Shown here: piece after piece, positions 1 to 4,158 of the stretch
Position numbering within the stretch: the stretch's first letter is position 1
How the letters are laid out: every line of letters begins with the position of its first letter
Assembly (NCBI GenBank): GCA_003557125.1
Contig: PWPN01000017.1
Coordinates: forward strand, 1 to 5,292
Source of the DNA: Phycisphaerae bacterium
GTDB taxonomy: Bacteria; Planctomycetota; Phycisphaerae; UBA1845; PWPN01
Direction of reading: 5' to 3'
Length of the DNA stretch: 5,292 nt
Position numbers and translations under genes: made by a program
The notes under the pieces: model-generated
Told to the model about the DNA's origin: nothing
Database searches by the model: none
What the model saw: only the letters and a program-made list of their open reading frames with translations

Positions 1-468
1 CATCTTCCGCTGGACGGCGGCAGGTCGGAGCCCCGCACGGGCGGGCCGACGCGGATCGTCGTGACGTTCGATATGGATGTCTTCGGTTCCGACGCGGGCG
101 CTCCGCTGCTCGATGATGTCGTGCTGTCAGCCGGCACGGTCGTTGACGTAACGATCGAAGGGGTCGTCGTGACGGTGGACATGGCCGACGTGCCGGACGC
201 GACGGTGCTGACCGTGGCTTTCCCTGGTATCGCAAACGATTCAGGCCAACCCTGCGCGGACTCGCTTTGCATTCGCGTGCTGCTCGGCGACGTGAACGGC
301 GACGGGACGGTTTCCGTCAACGACATGGTGGCCGTCCGCAACCACCTGAATCAGCCCGTGTCCGTATTCAACTTCCAACATGACGTGAACGGTGACGGGA
401 CGATCTCCGCAGCCGACCTGGTCGAGGTCCGCAACGCCATGGGCGCGGGTGTCGACCTCTGTCCGTAG
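1..468 (+). CDS. C-terminal part of a dockerin-like, calcium-binding secreted protein (5' end outside window)
   Basis: The frame is open from base 1 to a TAG at 466-468, so the true start lies upstream and the GTG at 61 is only an internal codon. The first ~95 residues are rich in V, D, G and T with alternating hydrophobics (for example TRIVVTFDMDVF), as in a beta-sandwich domain of extracellular proteins. Two 12-residue EF-hand-like calcium loops follow: DVNGDGTVSVND (289-324) and DVNGDGTISAAD (382-417). Each is followed by a helix-like segment (MVAVRNHLNQ; LVEVRNAMGA). This duplicated arrangement is the type I dockerin fold, and the two loops are also near-identical in DNA. Dockerins bind cohesins in cellulosomes, but planctomycetes and relatives carry many at the end of large secreted proteins with no cellulosome. 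The protein probably acts outside the cytoplasm. Its catalytic or adhesive part, if any, is not visible. An intrinsic terminator follows 44 bp downstream. Confidence 0.85.
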   Translation, partial: HLPLDGGRSEPRTGGPTRIVVTFDMDVFGSDAGAPLLDDVVLSAGTVVDVTIEGVVVTVDMADVPDATVLTVAFPGIANDSGQPCADSLCIRVLLGDVNGDGTVSVNDMVAVRNHLNQPVSVFNFQHDVNGDGTISAADLVEVRNAMGAGVDLCP

Positions 469-512
469 CGTGCTCGTTCGGCAGATTCATCGCTTCATTT
501 ATGCAATGCACG

Positions 513-548
513 GCAGGCTCGGTATCCGGCACCGAGCCTGCTTTTTTT
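513..548 (+). terminator. Strong rho-independent terminator of the dockerin-like gene
   Basis: GCAGGCTCGGT (513-523) pairs perfectly with ACCGAGCCTGC (531-541): an 11-bp stem with a 7-nt loop, followed at once by seven T (542-548). It lies 44 bp past the stop of the dockerin-like gene. It is also the likely recognition structure for the group IIC intron remnant that begins six bases after the T-run. Confidence 0.93.
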
Positions 549-553
549 GGGTG

Positions 554-717
554 GTGTGCCAGGCATGGTGTTTGACTTGGAGGTGCAAGTCCTCTGGGGG
601 CCTTGATGACGGGAACCCCTCGCCGAACAACAAGGGTGCCCGTCGCGACCGCCGGATACGATGAGTACGTCCGATGGTGTGAGAGGACGGGTGCCGCAAA
701 GCGCCCTCCTGCTTGAT
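554..717 (+). mobile_element. Internally deleted group IIC intron remnant (domain I 5' part joined to domains V-VI)
   Basis: The element opens with GTGTGCCAGGCATGG, matching the GUGYG intron start and closely resembling my recollection of the Oceanobacillus iheyensis group IIC intron 5' end. Further domain I matches follow: GGAGGTGCAAGTCC (583-596) and the GCCGAAC...CAAGGGTG.CC block (622-640). Around 647 the sequence jumps to a domain V hairpin with the CGC triad (650-652) and a domain VI stem, ending near ...GCTTGAT (711-717). The remnant is about 164 nt. A group IIC ribozyme alone is roughly 400 nt, and about 2 kb with its reverse transcriptase. Most of domain I, domains II-IV and the whole reverse-transcriptase/maturase gene are therefore missing. 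It lies in the transcribed sense just after an intrinsic terminator, the known target preference of group IIC introns. It should be unable to splice or move by itself. The exact 3' edge is uncertain by a few bases. Confidence 0.82.
648..717 (+). other. Domain V and domain VI hairpins of the intron remnant
   Basis: Domain V: 648-656 pairs with 670-678, TAC (657-659) pairs with GTA (665-667), the loop is GATGA, and the two-base bulge is CG (668-669). This is the conserved domain V shape with catalytic triad CGC at 650-652. One pair in the lower stem is broken (C652 against A674). Domain VI: AGGA (684-687) and GGGTGC (689-694) pair with GCGCCC (701-706) and TCCT (707-710), with loop CGCAAA and C688 bulged. 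Where group IIC introns I recall have the branch adenosine (just after CCTCCT), this copy has G711. Both changes point to decay; the comparison to the family is from memory. Confidence 0.75.
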
Positions 718-753
718 TGATAGTCAAGGGATGATGCGAGCACGCCAGCAAAT

Positions 754-779
754 AGTCAGTGAAGCGAAACTCAATGACT
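754..779 (-). terminator. Hairpin at the 3' end of the LysR gene, weak terminator candidate
   Basis: AGTCA (754-758) pairs with TGACT (775-779), and TGA (760-762) with TCA (771-773), with one mismatch between the two stems and an 8-nt loop. Read on the minus strand it sits right after the regulator's stop codon, but only ATTTGC follows, so the U-tract is poor. It could instead be structure in the 3' exon of the intron remnant. Confidence 0.25.
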
Positions 780-1717
780 TACGAGCCATGCGGCGCTTTG
801 CGCCGGGAGGGAAGCTTCGGTAACTGAGTCCTCTCGTTCTGGTATTCGGCGAGAAATTCGAGGAATTTCAGGATCGTGGGCGTAAAAATCTTGCGCTGGC
901 GGTGGATGATGCCGATCGGGCGACTCAGATCGCGAATGGCCAGTGGCGTGGCTGCCAGCGTGCCTGTGGAGGTCTCTTTCCACACCGTCGGTTCGGGCAG
1001 GATGCTCAGTCCGGTCCCGATTTCGATGGCCTGCTTGATCGTCTCGATGTTGTCGAATTCCATGACGACCTGCACGGAGACCTGGTGCTGTCGCAGGTGC
1101 CGGTCGATTTCTTTGCGTATCGGCAGGTCGCGGTCGAAGGCGATGTAATCCTCGTCCCGAAGCTGATCGACCGTGACCTTGGCCTGTCCGGCGAACCGGT
1201 GGTCCGGGTGACAGACGACGACCATGTTTTCCGAGCGTAGCGGAATGACGCTGAGCCCCCGTCCCGCCGACGGGTAGGAGACCAGGCCGAGGTCGGCCGT
1301 CTCATCGTGAACCGCCTCATAGACGCGACTGGGATGCAGAAACTCCAACCGGACGCGGGCTTTCGGATGGCGCTTCATGAATTGCTGCATGCATGCGCTC
1401 ATCTGATGGAGCCCGACCGAGTAGATGGCAGCGACCCGTACGGTGCCGGCAATCTCCTGGCGAATCGAGCGGACCTGAGTGTCGATCTGCTCGTAGATTT
1501 CCAGAACCTGCCGCAACCCCTCGTAAGCTGCCTGGCCTTCGGGCGTGACGAGGAACGGGCGCTTCGAACGATCGATCAATTGCACCCCGTAATGGCGTTC
1601 GAGCTGATGGACCGCCTGACTGGCCGCCGACTGGGAGATGCGGTTGAGGGCAGCCCCGCGCGAAAAGCTCTTCATGCGGATCACGTCGCAGAAAACTTTG
1701 ATGGCATTGAGGTTCAT
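779..1717 (-). CDS. LysR-type transcriptional regulator
   Basis: A 312-residue protein of normal family length (about 300). Residues 1-60 are the winged helix-turn-helix (MNLNAIKVFCDVIRMKSFSR, then the recognition helix region ISQSAASQAVHQLE at 28-40 and a wing ending in LVTPEGQAA). Residues ~90-290 form the two-lobed effector-binding domain (GTVRVAAIYSVG, DLGLVSYP, MVVVCHPDHRFA, IEIGTGLSILPE). It acts in the cytoplasm as a DNA-binding activator or repressor responding to an unknown small ligand. ATG 1717 is preferred: the LysR homology starts there, and the only longer start (TTG at 1756) lies inside the -35 box of a good promoter. No Shine-Dalgarno sequence precedes the ATG. Residues ~297-312 form a basic tail beyond the usual domain end. 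The gene follows the nucleoside hydrolase by 85 bp on the same strand and converges with the dockerin-like gene. The target genes cannot be told from the sequence. Confidence 0.93.
   Translation of the reverse strand: MNLNAIKVFCDVIRMKSFSRGAALNRISQSAASQAVHQLERHYGVQLIDRSKRPFLVTPEGQAAYEGLRQVLEIYEQIDTQVRSIRQEIAGTVRVAAIYSVGLHQMSACMQQFMKRHPKARVRLEFLHPSRVYEAVHDETADLGLVSYPSAGRGLSVIPLRSENMVVVCHPDHRFAGQAKVTVDQLRDEDYIAFDRDLPIRKEIDRHLRQHQVSVQVVMEFDNIETIKQAIEIGTGLSILPEPTVWKETSTGTLAATPLAIRDLSRPIGIIHRQRKIFTPTILKFLEFLAEYQNERTQLPKLPSRRKAPHGS
791..805. repeat. 15-bp perfect palindrome inside the 3' end of the LysR gene
   Basis: CGGCGC (791-796), TTT, GCGCCG (800-805). It lies within codons for the last residues of the regulator and would form a 6-bp hairpin in its mRNA. 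Part of it, GGCGCTTTGCG (792-802), is the exact reverse complement of CGCAAAGCGCC (695-705) in domain VI of the intron remnant. Confidence 0.5.
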
Positions 1718-1727
1718 GACAATCGTT

Positions 1728-1756
1728 ATATTAAAGATGCTAATAGCAGATGTCAA
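1728..1756 (-). promoter_or_regulatory. Sigma-70-type promoter of the LysR gene with a palindrome in the spacer
   Basis: On the minus strand, TTGACA (1751-1756, perfect -35) is separated by exactly 17 nt from TAATAT (1728-1733, 4 of 6 for -10). The -10 ends 10 nt before the ATG at 1717, so transcription should start only a few bases before, or at, the start codon: a leaderless or nearly leaderless mRNA. In the spacer, TGCTAATAGCA (1738-1748) is a perfect 5+1+5 palindrome. It could be an operator for autorepression, as is common for LysR-type genes. Confidence 0.7.
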
Positions 1757-1802
1757 GCATGTCCGCAGATGTTAATACGGCCCGCGCTGTGCGACCCCGG
1801 AC

Positions 1803-2735
1803 TTATGGCTCTCTGCATGGAGCAGGACGCTGCCGGATGACCTCCCAGAAGTGTGCGAAGAAACGCTCGCTCATCACATCCCAGGCGACCTGATGACGGC
1901 CCGAAGGGTCGTCGGTGGCCAGGTGGCTTCGACCGGCCAGCGGGGCGGGGTGCGTTGGCACACGTACGCGCCCGCGGCGGTATCGGCACAGGTCGGGGGC
2001 AAACGCAACGGCGGCCGCCAAGGGATCATGGAAGAGAATTTCATCTCGGAGCCGTGACCAGTGCTCGGCCAGACACGAAAGGAGAGGCAGGTCGGCGGCT
2101 TGAAAAAGTTTGCGGCACCGTATCGCGTCGAAACGGCACTGGGTCGTCACGTCGAGACCGATAAACCGGATGCGGGGTACTTTGGCCGACAAAACACGGG
2201 CAGCGGCATCCGGGTCGGCAGCCATGTTCCATTCGATGGGCCCGTAACCGGCGGGGGAACTGAAATAGACGCCCCCCATGCAGACCATCTGCTTGAGTAG
2301 ACGAGCGGTTTCGGGTGCGTGCTGGAAAAGAATGGCCGCATTGGTGAGCGGCCCGATGCATATCCACGTGAGTTGCCCGGGCTGAGCGTGGATGCGATCG
2401 CGCAGGAAATCGACGGCTGAATCCGGTTCGAAGTCTTCTTTGTAAGCACAATCGGTCAGCAGGCTTCGCTGCGGGACAGCGGGTCGCGTCGGTTCGAGAC
2501 GTAGCGGACGCTCCGCTCCGCGATGGATCGGCATGTCGTTGCGCCCGAGGGCGATGCAGAGGGCTGAGGCCAACTGGGCGCGTGCCAGCGTGTCTCCATG
2601 GGTCGTCGTGATACCGACCAGCCTGCAATGCGGTTGCCGAAGCAGATAAGTCAACGCCAGGGCGTCATCGATGTTCGTACCGATATCCGTGTCCAGGAGG
2701 ACGGGCAGCGGTTCGGCTGTCGGATGCTGCGTCAC
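1803..2735 (-). CDS. Nucleoside hydrolase (inosine/uridine-preferring family)
   Basis: A 310-residue protein, the normal length for the family that splits the N-glycosidic bond of ribonucleosides into base plus ribose in nucleoside salvage. Calcium and ribose ligands are all visible: the N-terminal DTDIGTNIDDALAL (14-28 region; D15, D17, D23, D24), GPLTN with T131, the MGG...EWN segment (153-170, N170), and HDP with H236 and D237. These correspond to D8, D10, D14, D15, T126, N168, H241 and D242 of the Crithidia enzyme. The aspartate cluster has two extra residues (TN) compared with classical DxDPGxDD; I have seen similar spacing in environmental members. Base preference cannot be read. No signal peptide is seen. 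GTG 2735 is chosen because AGGGAGGA lies 5 nt upstream; the longer frame would need a TTG at 2765 upstream of that site. A terminator-like hairpin sits in the leader. Confidence 0.93.
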   Translation of the reverse strand: MTQHPTAEPLPVLLDTDIGTNIDDALALTYLLRQPHCRLVGITTTHGDTLARAQLASALCIALGRNDMPIHRGAERPLRLEPTRPAVPQRSLLTDCAYKEDFEPDSAVDFLRDRIHAQPGQLTWICIGPLTNAAILFQHAPETARLLKQMVCMGGVYFSSPAGYGPIEWNMAADPDAAARVLSAKVPRIRFIGLDVTTQCRFDAIRCRKLFQAADLPLLSCLAEHWSRLRDEILFHDPLAAAVAFAPDLCRYRRGRVRVPTHPAPLAGRSHLATDDPSGRHQVAWDVMSERFFAHFWEVIRQRPAPCREP

Positions 2736-2740
2736 GTGCG

Positions 2741-2748
2741 TCCTCCCT
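2741..2748 (-). promoter_or_regulatory. Ribosome binding site of the nucleoside hydrolase, decides a GTG start
   Basis: On the minus strand AGGGAGGA ends 5 nt before GTG (2735-2733). It is the strongest Shine-Dalgarno match among the main chromosomal genes here and fixes the start against the upstream in-frame TTG at 2765. Confidence 0.8.
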
Positions 2749-2763
2749 GAGTTGGCTGTGCGC

Positions 2764-2815
2764 AAAAAAACGCCCGCGCTTTTGGGGGAGGTTAGAGTCG
2801 CGGAGAGCGCGGGCG
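2764..2815 (-). terminator. Terminator or attenuator hairpin in the leader of the nucleoside hydrolase
   Basis: On the minus strand CGCCCGCGCT (2815-2806) pairs perfectly with AGCGCGGGCG (2780-2771), a 10-bp GC-rich stem with a 25-nt loop, followed at once by seven T (2770-2764). It ends 28 nt before the GTG start. No minus-strand gene is visible upstream up to 3224, and the next gene upstream reads the other way. It therefore more likely controls read-through into the hydrolase than ends another gene. On the plus strand there is no T-run, so it is not bidirectional. Confidence 0.75.
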
Positions 2816-2941
2816 ATAGGGAATGGCTAATTTGTTTAAAAGGCCTTTACATTGCACATCGCAAGCGTAGATTTGCCTGTCTTCTTTTCTCCCTCATTCG
2901 GCCGGACATGTATGGCCGCTCATAACGGGCGGTTAGAGTTG
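2786..2941. repeat. Imperfect 15-bp direct repeat (2786-2800 and 2927-2941)
   Basis: GGGAGGTTAGAGTCG (2786-2800) and GGGCGGTTAGAGTTG (2927-2941) match at 13 of 15 positions, with the 9-base core GGTTAGAGT exact, 141 bp apart. One copy lies in the loop of the attenuator-like hairpin. The other directly precedes a CGCGGT/ACCGCG hairpin (2942-2957). It may be an operator pair, or it may be chance. Confidence 0.4.
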
Positions 2942-2976
2942 CGCGGTTCTTACCGCGGTTCCTCCCGTGCCATGTG

Positions 2977-2982
2977 TATAAT
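2977..2982 (+). promoter_or_regulatory. Perfect -10 hexamer TATAAT, no clear -35
   Basis: TATAAT follows a GC-rich stretch. No TTGACA-like hexamer lies 16-18 nt upstream. If active, it would start a transcript near 2989 that includes the small ORF at 3020 and could run into the release-factor-like gene. Confidence 0.3.
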
Positions 2983-3019
2983 GTACCCCAAAACGGAGAC
3001 ATACTGCAAGGGTTTTTTA

Positions 3020-3109
3020 ATGTTTTTTTGGGACGAATCGCAAATTGCAGCGGGCACGGCAAAGGGGAGACGATTGGCTGGATACGGATCGGATGCTTCC
3101 ATAGGCTGA
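3020..3109 (+). CDS. Possible 29-residue small ORF, unknown function
   Basis: ATG at 3020 reads to TGA at 3107-3109. The product starts MFFWDESQIAAG and continues with a basic, glycine-rich stretch (KGRRLAGYGSD). AAGGG (3008-3012) lies 7 nt before the ATG, and a TATAAT (2977-2982) lies about 40 bp upstream, so the expected signals are in the right order. I do not recognise the sequence. It has no membrane segment or cysteine pattern. It could be a leader peptide, a small unknown protein, or chance; chance is most likely for an ORF of this size. Confidence 0.2.
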   Translation: MFFWDESQIAAGTAKGRRLAGYGSDASIG

Positions 3110-3204
3110 TATGCTGAATAATGAAGCGAGGCTGACGCTACAGTGTAGCTGAAGGCCGGGGGTGGGGCTGGTTGCAGCAGACGGGCGATATCGGGCTAGC
3201 GTGG

Positions 3205-3210
3205 TAAAAT
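3205..3210 (+). promoter_or_regulatory. Possible -10 element of the release-factor-like gene
   Basis: TAAAAT matches 5 of 6 bases of the -10 consensus and ends 14 bp before ATG 3225. No -35 match is seen at normal spacing. If used, the mRNA leader would be under about 10 nt, in keeping with the lack of a Shine-Dalgarno sequence before this gene. Confidence 0.3.
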
Positions 3211-3224
3211 GATCTCGGTGTCTT

Positions 3225-3788
3225 ATGAAGGCCAAAAGAGACGTTATTGACCAGGGCGCGTCAGAATCGGGGCGCCGGGCGGGACGGGCATGGCTCGAGC
3301 TTTCCGACGAGGAATTGCTGAGCCAATGTCGGGTGGAAACCTATAAGGCGTCCGGCCCGGGCGGGCAAAAACGCAATAAGACCTCGTCGGCTGTCCGCAT
3401 TCGCCATGAGCCGACGGGCCTGACGGTAATCGCGACGGAAAGCCGATCGCAACATGAAAACCGGGCGCGTGCCCTGCGCCGCTTGCGGGAATCGGTCGCC
3501 CTGAATGTCCGGGATTCCGTCGATCGGTCGGCCGATCCGCCTCCCTTCGTCGCCGAGGCCCTGGAACGGACCCCCGGCCTGCATGTCAGCCGACGCCATC
3601 CGGACTACTACCGGATCGTCCATTACGTGCTCGATGTCTTGAACTCTGCGGAGGGCAGCCCCGCACAGGCGGCCCGCGCTCTGGGGATCACCACGAGTCA
3701 GCTCATCCGGTTCCTCAAGGCCGAGCCCAAACTGTTGGCCCGCGCCAACCAGCTCCGACGCGAAAAGGGGCTCAAAAGCCTGTCCTGA
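3225..3788 (+). CDS. GGQ-motif peptide chain release factor-like protein (RF-1 domain)
   Basis: A 187-residue protein with the catalytic loop of class I release factors: [19 protein letters not shown] (43-61; GGQ at 46-48), then [26 protein letters not shown] (63-88). The GGQ loop enters the ribosomal peptidyl-transferase centre and promotes hydrolysis of peptidyl-tRNA. The stop-codon-reading domains of RF1/RF2 are missing. It thus resembles rescue factors such as ArfB (YaeJ) or mitochondrial mtRF-R, but the C-terminus is not the simple short basic tail of ArfB. Residues ~126-187 look helical, with an HTH-like segment ([21 protein letters not shown]) and a basic end ([14 protein letters not shown]). 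I recall similar planctomycete proteins of unproven function. The start is firm: the frame is closed at 3210-3212 and ATG 3225 is the first start after it. No Shine-Dalgarno is seen. Stop codon is TGA; the IS begins about 50 bp downstream. Confidence 0.88.
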   Translation: MKAKRDVIDQGASESGRRAGRAWLELSDEELLSQCRVETYKASGPGGQKRNKTSSAVRIRHEPTGLTVIATESRSQHENRARALRRLRESVALNVRDSVDRSADPPPFVAEALERTPGLHVSRRHPDYYRIVHYVLDVLNSAEGSPAQAARALGITTSQLIRFLKAEPKLLARANQLRREKGLKSLS

Positions 3789-3801
3789 CAAGAGCCGCCC
3801 A

Positions 3802-3813
3802 GGATCGCGATCC
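3802..3813. repeat. 12-bp perfect palindrome between the release-factor-like gene and the IS
   Basis: GGATCGCGATCC is fully self-complementary, with no loop. It lies 13 bp after the stop codon and 25 bp before the IS left end. No T-run follows, so it is not an intrinsic terminator. Confidence 0.45.
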
Positions 3814-3838
3814 CGAATCTCTGCGAGCCGCTTACCGG

Positions 3839-3849
3839 GGGGTGCATCC
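3839..3849 (+). repeat. Left terminal inverted repeat of the IS
   Basis: GGGGTGCATCC, perfect 11-bp partner of the right end. Two more G precede it (3837-3838), which may or may not be part of the element. The repeat does not extend inward. Confidence 0.8.
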
Positions 3850-3865
3850 TAAATTGGGTGGCGCG

Positions 3866-3880
3866 CTGCCAAAATGGCAG
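3866..3880 (+). repeat. Hairpin/palindrome in the IS leader
   Basis: CTGCCA (3866-3871), AAA, TGGCAG (3875-3880): a perfect 6-bp stem with a 3-nt loop, 54 bp before ORF A. It could be a transposase-binding or regulatory site near the left end, or a structure limiting read-through translation. It contains an ATG (3874) in frame with ORF A, but ORF A has a better start downstream. Confidence 0.4.
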
Positions 3881-3933
3881 GTATGCTATCTGGGCGTTCG
3901 GGATCAACCGAGGTCCATTTCACGGAGCCGATC

Positions 3934-4158
3934 ATGAAGGTCGAAATCACAGTGAAAGTCGATGGCAAGCTGGTCAAGCAGCATGTGGAGGAGGTCGGGG
4001 GCACTCTGGAACAGATGGAAGAGACGATTCACGCCCTGAGCAAGACCGTGGCCGGCGACACATTGCAGGCCAGCGTTGATGCGGTGGATGCGCCGCGCCC
4101 CCTTTTTCGGAAGCCGGAGGCAAGTTGCGACACAAAGGGTACCAGCGCCGCACCTTGA
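3934..4158 (+). CDS. ISKra4-family transposase ORF A (N-terminal segment)
   Basis: A 74-residue product beginning MKVEITVKVDGKLVKQ, followed by a helical segment (GTLEQMEETIHALSKT). This resembles the N-terminus of single-ORF ISKra4 transposases, which I recall as M.V.ITV..DG... and ...TLE.ME..., leading into a PRP...RHKG stretch. Here the match stops around residue 59 (APRPLF), and the RHKG stretch continues in the other frame. The last ~15 residues are therefore probably not part of the working transposase. ATG 3934 is chosen because CGGAG (3923-3927) lies 6 nt upstream and homology begins there; an in-frame ATG at 3874 lies within a hairpin. It overlaps ORF B (4125 onward). Confidence 0.75.
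   Translation: MKVEITVKVDGKLVKQHVEEVGGTLEQMEETIHALSKTVAGDTLQASVDAVDAPRPLFRKPEASCDTKGTSAAP
4099..4107 (+). other. Candidate -1 frameshift site joining the two transposase ORFs
   Basis: The ORF A codons here read CCC CTT TTT CGG, inside the run CCCCCTTTTT (4098-4107). ORF B lies in the -1 frame and is open upstream through this run. A slip of -1 at TTT re-pairs TTT exactly and gives ...PRPLF-SEAGGKLRHKG..., restoring the family order. However, it is not a textbook X XXY YYZ heptamer, since CTT would re-pair to CCT. A competing explanation is restart: GGAGG (4116-4120) precedes TTG 4125 by 4 nt. Confidence 0.5.

Larger units (their letters stand above)
2816..3224. other. Gene-poor divergent intergenic region
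   Basis: No ORF here looks like a conserved protein. Visible items are AAAGGCCTTT (2839-2848); CGGCC/GGCCG (2899-2903, 2914-2918); the hairpin CGCGGT-TCTT-ACCGCG (2942-2957); a TATAAT at 2977-2982; the palindrome GCTAC-AGT-GTAGC (3137-3149); and a TAAAAT at 3205-3210. It separates the leftward hydrolase/LysR pair from the rightward release-factor-like gene, so it must hold promoters for both directions. I found no convincing minus-strand promoter. I see no tRNA or known riboswitch aptamer. Confidence 0.6.

Noticed and set aside
392..664. Plus-strand 90-codon ORF and the minus-strand ORFs at 368-751, 495-743 and 499-699
   Set aside because: They overlap the dockerin gene end, the terminator and the intron remnant; the products are low-complexity, arginine/proline-rich shadows with no recognisable motif.
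718..778. A second group II intron fragment or recombination site after the intron end
   Set aside because: The GTGAAGCGAAAC stretch looks RNA-like and forms a hairpin, but I could not match it firmly to a known intron domain or attC-type site.
1307..1840. 177-codon plus-strand ORF antisense to the LysR gene
   Set aside because: The opposite strand encodes a clear full-length LysR protein; this frame is a GC-bias shadow.
2041..2628. 195-codon minus-strand ORF in another frame of the nucleoside hydrolase
   Set aside because: The hydrolase frame carries all catalytic motifs; this one is arginine/histidine-rich with no motif.
3008..3032. T-runs at 3013-3029 as an intrinsic terminator
   Set aside because: No GC-rich stem directly precedes either T-run.
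2852..3109. 85-codon plus-strand ORF across the divergent intergenic region
   Set aside because: No Shine-Dalgarno at its start and no protein-like features; it crosses hairpins. Only its last 29 codons have plausible start signals and are listed separately at low confidence.
3209..3250. 13-codon upstream ORF overlapping the start of the release-factor-like gene
   Set aside because: No ribosome binding site, and it overlaps the putative -10 element; length is within chance.
3261..3791. 176-codon minus-strand ORF antisense to the release-factor-like gene
   Set aside because: The plus strand has the GGQ motif and normal composition; the antisense product matches nothing I recognise.
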